Notes under the pieces: model-generated
What the model was told of the DNA's origin: nothing
The model's input: only the letters and a program-made list of their open reading frames with translations
Database searches by the model: none
Program-made: the position numbers and the translations under genes
Assembly (NCBI RefSeq): GCF_001434665.1
Contig: NZ_AZDG01000005.1
Location: forward strand, 61,686 to 125,685
DNA: 64,000 nucleotides
Direction: 5' to 3'
From: Companilactobacillus tucceti DSM 20183
GTDB lineage: Bacteria; Bacillota; Bacilli; Lactobacillales; Lactobacillaceae
Shown here: positions 61,646-64,000 of the stretch, one piece after another
Layout: each line of letters starts with the position of its first letter
Position numbering within the stretch: the stretch's first letter is position 1

Positions 61646-63158
61646 TGACTTTGCCCATTAGAGCCTTACGATCAATTTTCCCATTGCTGCTGATTGGTAA
61701 AGTTTCGACGAATTCCAATACATTTGGAATCATGTAATCCATTGTTGTTTTCTTTAGTTCATCTTTAATTTGAATGTTGAGTTGCTTTTGATCGAGTTCT
61801 TTGAATTGATTCTCTAATACTATGTGAGCAATAATTTTGCTTACTTGTTTTTTGTTGTTATAAAGCGGTACAGTACATGATTGTTTAACTTGAGAAAGAT
61901 TGCCTAACAATGAATCTATTTCTTCAAGTTCAATTCTGTATCCGTGCATTTTAATTTGAAAGTCTGTACGGCCTTTATAAAATAGCATTCCGTCTTCAGA
62001 TTCACTTACCATATCACCTGTATGGTAGTAGATTCTGTCGTTAACTTTTTCAAAGGCTCGTTTTGTTTGTTGTGGATTATTTAAATATCCTTTAGAAACA
62101 TCTGGACCGCTGACCATTAATTCGCCAGTTTGATAACCATTTGGATCTTTTACTGAATTATCTAGAAAATGTTGCATATTATCTTTTAGATAACCTATTG
62201 GTAAACGATCATATTCAACTAGATCATCAGGTGTTATTTGCACTGAAGTAATGGCAACTGTATTTTCAGTTGGTCCATATGTATTGTAAAGTTTAGCTTT
62301 TGGAAATCTTTTTAGTAGCTTTTGTGCTGTAGCGTGTGTTAATTCTTCACCACAAAAGATGAATTTTCGAAGATTTTGTACATGTTCATGATCAAAGTTT
62401 CTAAACAAAAGACACATTTCAAAGAATGATGGTGTGGAGATCCAAGTATCAAAACTGGAATTTAAAATAGCATTCTCCAACTGACCAAAATTCTTAGCTG
62501 TTTCTTTGTCAACCACGTTTAAAGTTGACCCACTCACTAGACCTGGATAAATACTGAAAACAGATAGGTCAAATGAGAATGGTGCTTGAAGCATTACTTC
62601 ATGATTATTATCATAATCAAACTCTGAAGAAGCCCAATCAACAAAGTCCAATAAATTATGAGTATTAATCTGAACACCTTTAGGAGTACCAGTAGTTCCA
62701 GAAGTAAAGATGATATAAAAGTTATCTTCATCTCCAATACTCAAAGCAGAATCGTAAATATTATTTTCAGAGTCTAAAGCCTCTTTTATTTCTGCTTTAG
62801 TAACGACTGGAGTGTCGATATTGAAATCCTCAACATTGCTCCAATTTAGAACTAATACTGGATGTGCAACTGAATTGATTTGAATGATTCTCGCTGGATC
62901 TGAGGCGTCATCAACAGGGATGTAGGGATGTCCAGCCTTAATAGCACCCAGGAACATAACTAACATTTCAAATTGTTGACCACCGTAGATTATGATGGGA
63001 CTTTTCTTAGGAAGAAATTTTCCTTGTAAAAGATTAGCGATTCGATCTGATTCTTTAACTAATTCTTGATAGGTTCTTTTTTCTGAACCGTTTTGATAAC
63101 AAATACCTTGCGGGTTTCTTACCGCTGATTCGGTAATTCTTTCAATTATCTCGTTCAT
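61638..63158 (-). CDS. dltA: D-alanine:D-alanyl carrier protein ligase DltA
   Basis: 506 residues of an adenylate-forming enzyme: P-loop FTSGTTGTPKGVQ, the A5 motif YNTYGPTENTVA, YHTGDMV and a C-terminal NGKIDRKALM with the catalytic Lys. It activates D-alanine with ATP and loads DltC. It lies 18 bp behind dltX with an AAGGGG ribosome site. Confidence 0.97.
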   Translation of the reverse strand: MNEIIERITESAVRNPQGICYQNGSEKRTYQELVKESDRIANLLQGKFLPKKSPIIIYGGQQFEMLVMFLGAIKAGHPYIPVDDASDPARIIQINSVAHPVLVLNWSNVEDFNIDTPVVTKAEIKEALDSENNIYDSALSIGDEDNFYIIFTSGTTGTPKGVQINTHNLLDFVDWASSEFDYDNNHEVMLQAPFSFDLSVFSIYPGLVSGSTLNVVDKETAKNFGQLENAILNSSFDTWISTPSFFEMCLLFRNFDHEHVQNLRKFIFCGEELTHATAQKLLKRFPKAKLYNTYGPTENTVAITSVQITPDDLVEYDRLPIGYLKDNMQHFLDNSVKDPNGYQTGELMVSGPDVSKGYLNNPQQTKRAFEKVNDRIYYHTGDMVSESEDGMLFYKGRTDFQIKMHGYRIELEEIDSLLGNLSQVKQSCTVPLYNNKKQVSKIIAHIVLENQFKELDQKQLNIQIKDELKKTTMDYMIPNVLEFVETLPISSNGKIDRKALMGKVNA

Positions 63159-63176
63159 GTGTTTCCCCTTCTTTCT

Positions 63177-63326
63177 CTAGAATTCGTTATAAATGAATTT
63201 TGCGCTACCGACCCCGCTGTATCCATAGATGTATAGCAACACTATGAAAATTACGAAATAAGCAACAGTTTTAATAACGAAGATCGTAGCTGGCTTTTTT
63301 AAAAAAATAAATAAACTATTTTTCAT
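63177..63326 (-). CDS. dltX: Small membrane protein DltX
   Basis: 49 residues: one membrane helix (FVIKTVAYFVIFIVLLYIYGY) and the conserved C-terminal tail ending FIYNEF, which carries the D-alanine acceptor Tyr in DltX. It passes D-alanine between DltB and DltD (family knowledge). AGAGGTG ribosome site. First gene of dltXABCD. Confidence 0.93.
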   Translation of the reverse strand: MKNSLFIFLKKPATIFVIKTVAYFVIFIVLLYIYGYSGVGSAKFIYNEF

Positions 63327-63440
63327 AATCTACACCTCTCGGGAGAATCCTTTCATAAAACTATCTAACCATTCAAAAACTAACAGTGTTCAATCAAGAT
63401 GATTAATATATCTTTGCTTGATTTATAATCATTATAATAA

Positions 63441-63472
63441 AAAGACCTCTTGCATAAGAGGCCTTTTTTGTA
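63441..63472 (-). terminator. Bidirectional hairpin upstream of dltX
   Basis: AAAAAGACCTCTTGCATAAG with its partner GAGGCCTTTTTT makes a short GC stem (CCTCTT / AAGAGG) with A- and T-tracts on both sides. On the minus strand it would end an RNA coming from the structured region at 63490-63720 before dltX. Confidence 0.75.
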
Positions 63473-63489
63473 AATAAAATTTTCGGTTT

Positions 63490-63720
63490 TTGACGCATTC
63501 TTAGTCTCTCTAGGGATTTTGCAGTTATTTGTTTAAACAAATAACTTTAATATTATTTTATTGAGGTAAATCGCTTTATTGCCCCACCCTTATTAGGTAT
63601 AAAATCCCTGGTTCGATATTTTTAGAATGTTTCTGTAAATAATTCTTAAATTATCGTGTCGCTGACAAACATCTAAAGAAGCTGATGTTCCCCGCGTCTA
63701 GTGGCATCGACAAGAATAAT
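63490..63720. other. ORF-free structured region, possible ncRNA or dlt leader
   Basis: Nested pairings: GCATTCT (63495-63501) with AGAATGT (63624-63630); AGGGATTTT (63512-63520) with AAAATCCCT (63601-63609); a perfect 24-bp palindrome around GTTTAAAC (63523-63546); then GTCG (63658-63661) with CGAC (63708-63711) around ACATC/GATGT. No ORF of note exists. On the minus strand a terminator follows at 63441. I cannot name an RNA class. 63721-63900 is AT-rich without a call. Confidence 0.35.
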
Positions 63721-63901
63721 TCTATCCATTTATTTCTCATTTTCAAGCTAATTGGCAAAACGGCAACCTTCGAAACACATGACATTTTCATTCTTTTTTC
63801 ATATTTTTAGCAATAAAATTGTCGCTAAATGTTATTTAGATAGCTATCTCTAATAAAAACTTCATTTATTTAGTTTGGCTAATTGGCCAACTAAAGTACA
63901 C

Positions 63902-63938
63902 AAAAAAAGAGGACACGGTTTCCGTCCGTGTCCTCATA
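63902..63938. terminator. Strong terminator hairpin
   Basis: GAGGACACGG pairs with CCGTGTCCTC perfectly, with an A7 run on the left; on the minus strand this ends in a T-run, so it should end transcription of a gene lying beyond the right edge. Confidence 0.8.
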
Positions 63939-63942
63939 TGTA

Positions 63943-64000
63943 GGGTTCTACACTTTCTGGTATTGATGAATAAAATCAATACCAGTTTTTTTGTATCTTT
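63943..64000. other. Hairpin near the right edge, possible IS end
   Basis: GGGTTCTACAC followed by CTGGTATTGA / TCAATACCAG and a T7 run. A terminal G-rich start next to a strong hairpin is seen at the ends of some IS elements, such as the ISL3 type, but the window stops too early to tell; a plain terminator is as likely. Confidence 0.25.

Noticed and set aside
63943..64000. Definite IS element
   Set aside because: Only one hairpin and a GGGTTCT start are visible; no transposase or second inverted repeat lies inside the window.

Overview
The window looks like a chromosomal segment of a low-GC lactic acid bacterium. The best guess is the family Lactobacillaceae, probably near Companilactobacillus. 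This rests on AT-rich DNA with strong GGAGG ribosome sites, three T-box leaders, SLAP-type surface domains, a dltXABCD operon, WxL and sortase-anchored surface proteins, and lineage-typical neighbours such as MFS plus DUF4811. No phage, plasmid, complete IS or CRISPR array is visible. The genus is inferred, not measured.

Layout. 1-6.6 kb: a partial Ppx/GppA gene, a SLAP-tagged glucosaminidase, a FetAB-type exporter, and two more SLAP-tagged secreted enzymes (NlpC/P60 and C39-like). 6.7-8.0 kb: a T-box (probable Ile specifier), an Ile-rich 36-codon leader ORF, and a hydratase-family gene. 8.1-15.7 kb: a MarR/MFS/DUF4811 operon, a LacI regulator, trpS with a Trp T-box, and helD. 15.8-25.3 kb: a degenerate CPBP-like membrane protein, an LPXTG-like adhesin, a VIT1 transporter, tRNA-Thr, an MntR-like regulator, several small enzymes, and a PadR-DUF1700-DUF4097 operon. 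25.4-28 kb: an amino-acid ABC transporter behind a His-type T-box whose antiterminator/terminator module is duplicated. 28.2-37.1 kb: ACR3, a SLAP miniprotein, a nucleoside deoxyribosyltransferase, TetR with MMPL, a RelB antitoxin with a truncated toxin remnant, and two MFS carriers. 37.2-43 kb: an SOS-boxed UvrX/YolD pair and a copper operon (copY, TauE/SafE protein, copA split by a frameshift, copZ). 43-52 kb: a WxL protein, a UvrA-like ABC protein, a quinol-type nitric oxide reductase and an RRNPP-like regulator. 52.5-58.7 kb: a glycine betaine transporter (opuA type) and an acyl-CoA dehydrogenase/EtfBA operon. 58.9-63.3 kb: dltXABCD. 63.3-64 kb: an ORF-free, structured stretch.

Most unusual feature. 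A family of about 120-bp intergenic elements recurs at least ten times, in two sub-families sharing end motifs (TAAACGYG and CTCTC). Most lie directly behind stop codons. Their stems differ in sequence from copy to copy but stay complementary, while an internal-loop-like core is conserved (CTTTTTCCGCTTAA facing TTAATGCTCGAAAG). That pattern suggests a structured RNA/3'-end element that spreads, and I do not recognise it as a named family.

How the genes fit together. The window is rich in envelope functions (D-alanylation, hydrolases with SLAP domains, anchored adhesins) and in stress or homeostasis functions (copper, arsenite, Mn/Fe, NO, osmolytes, SOS polymerase). Amino-acid supply is sensed by the three T-boxes.
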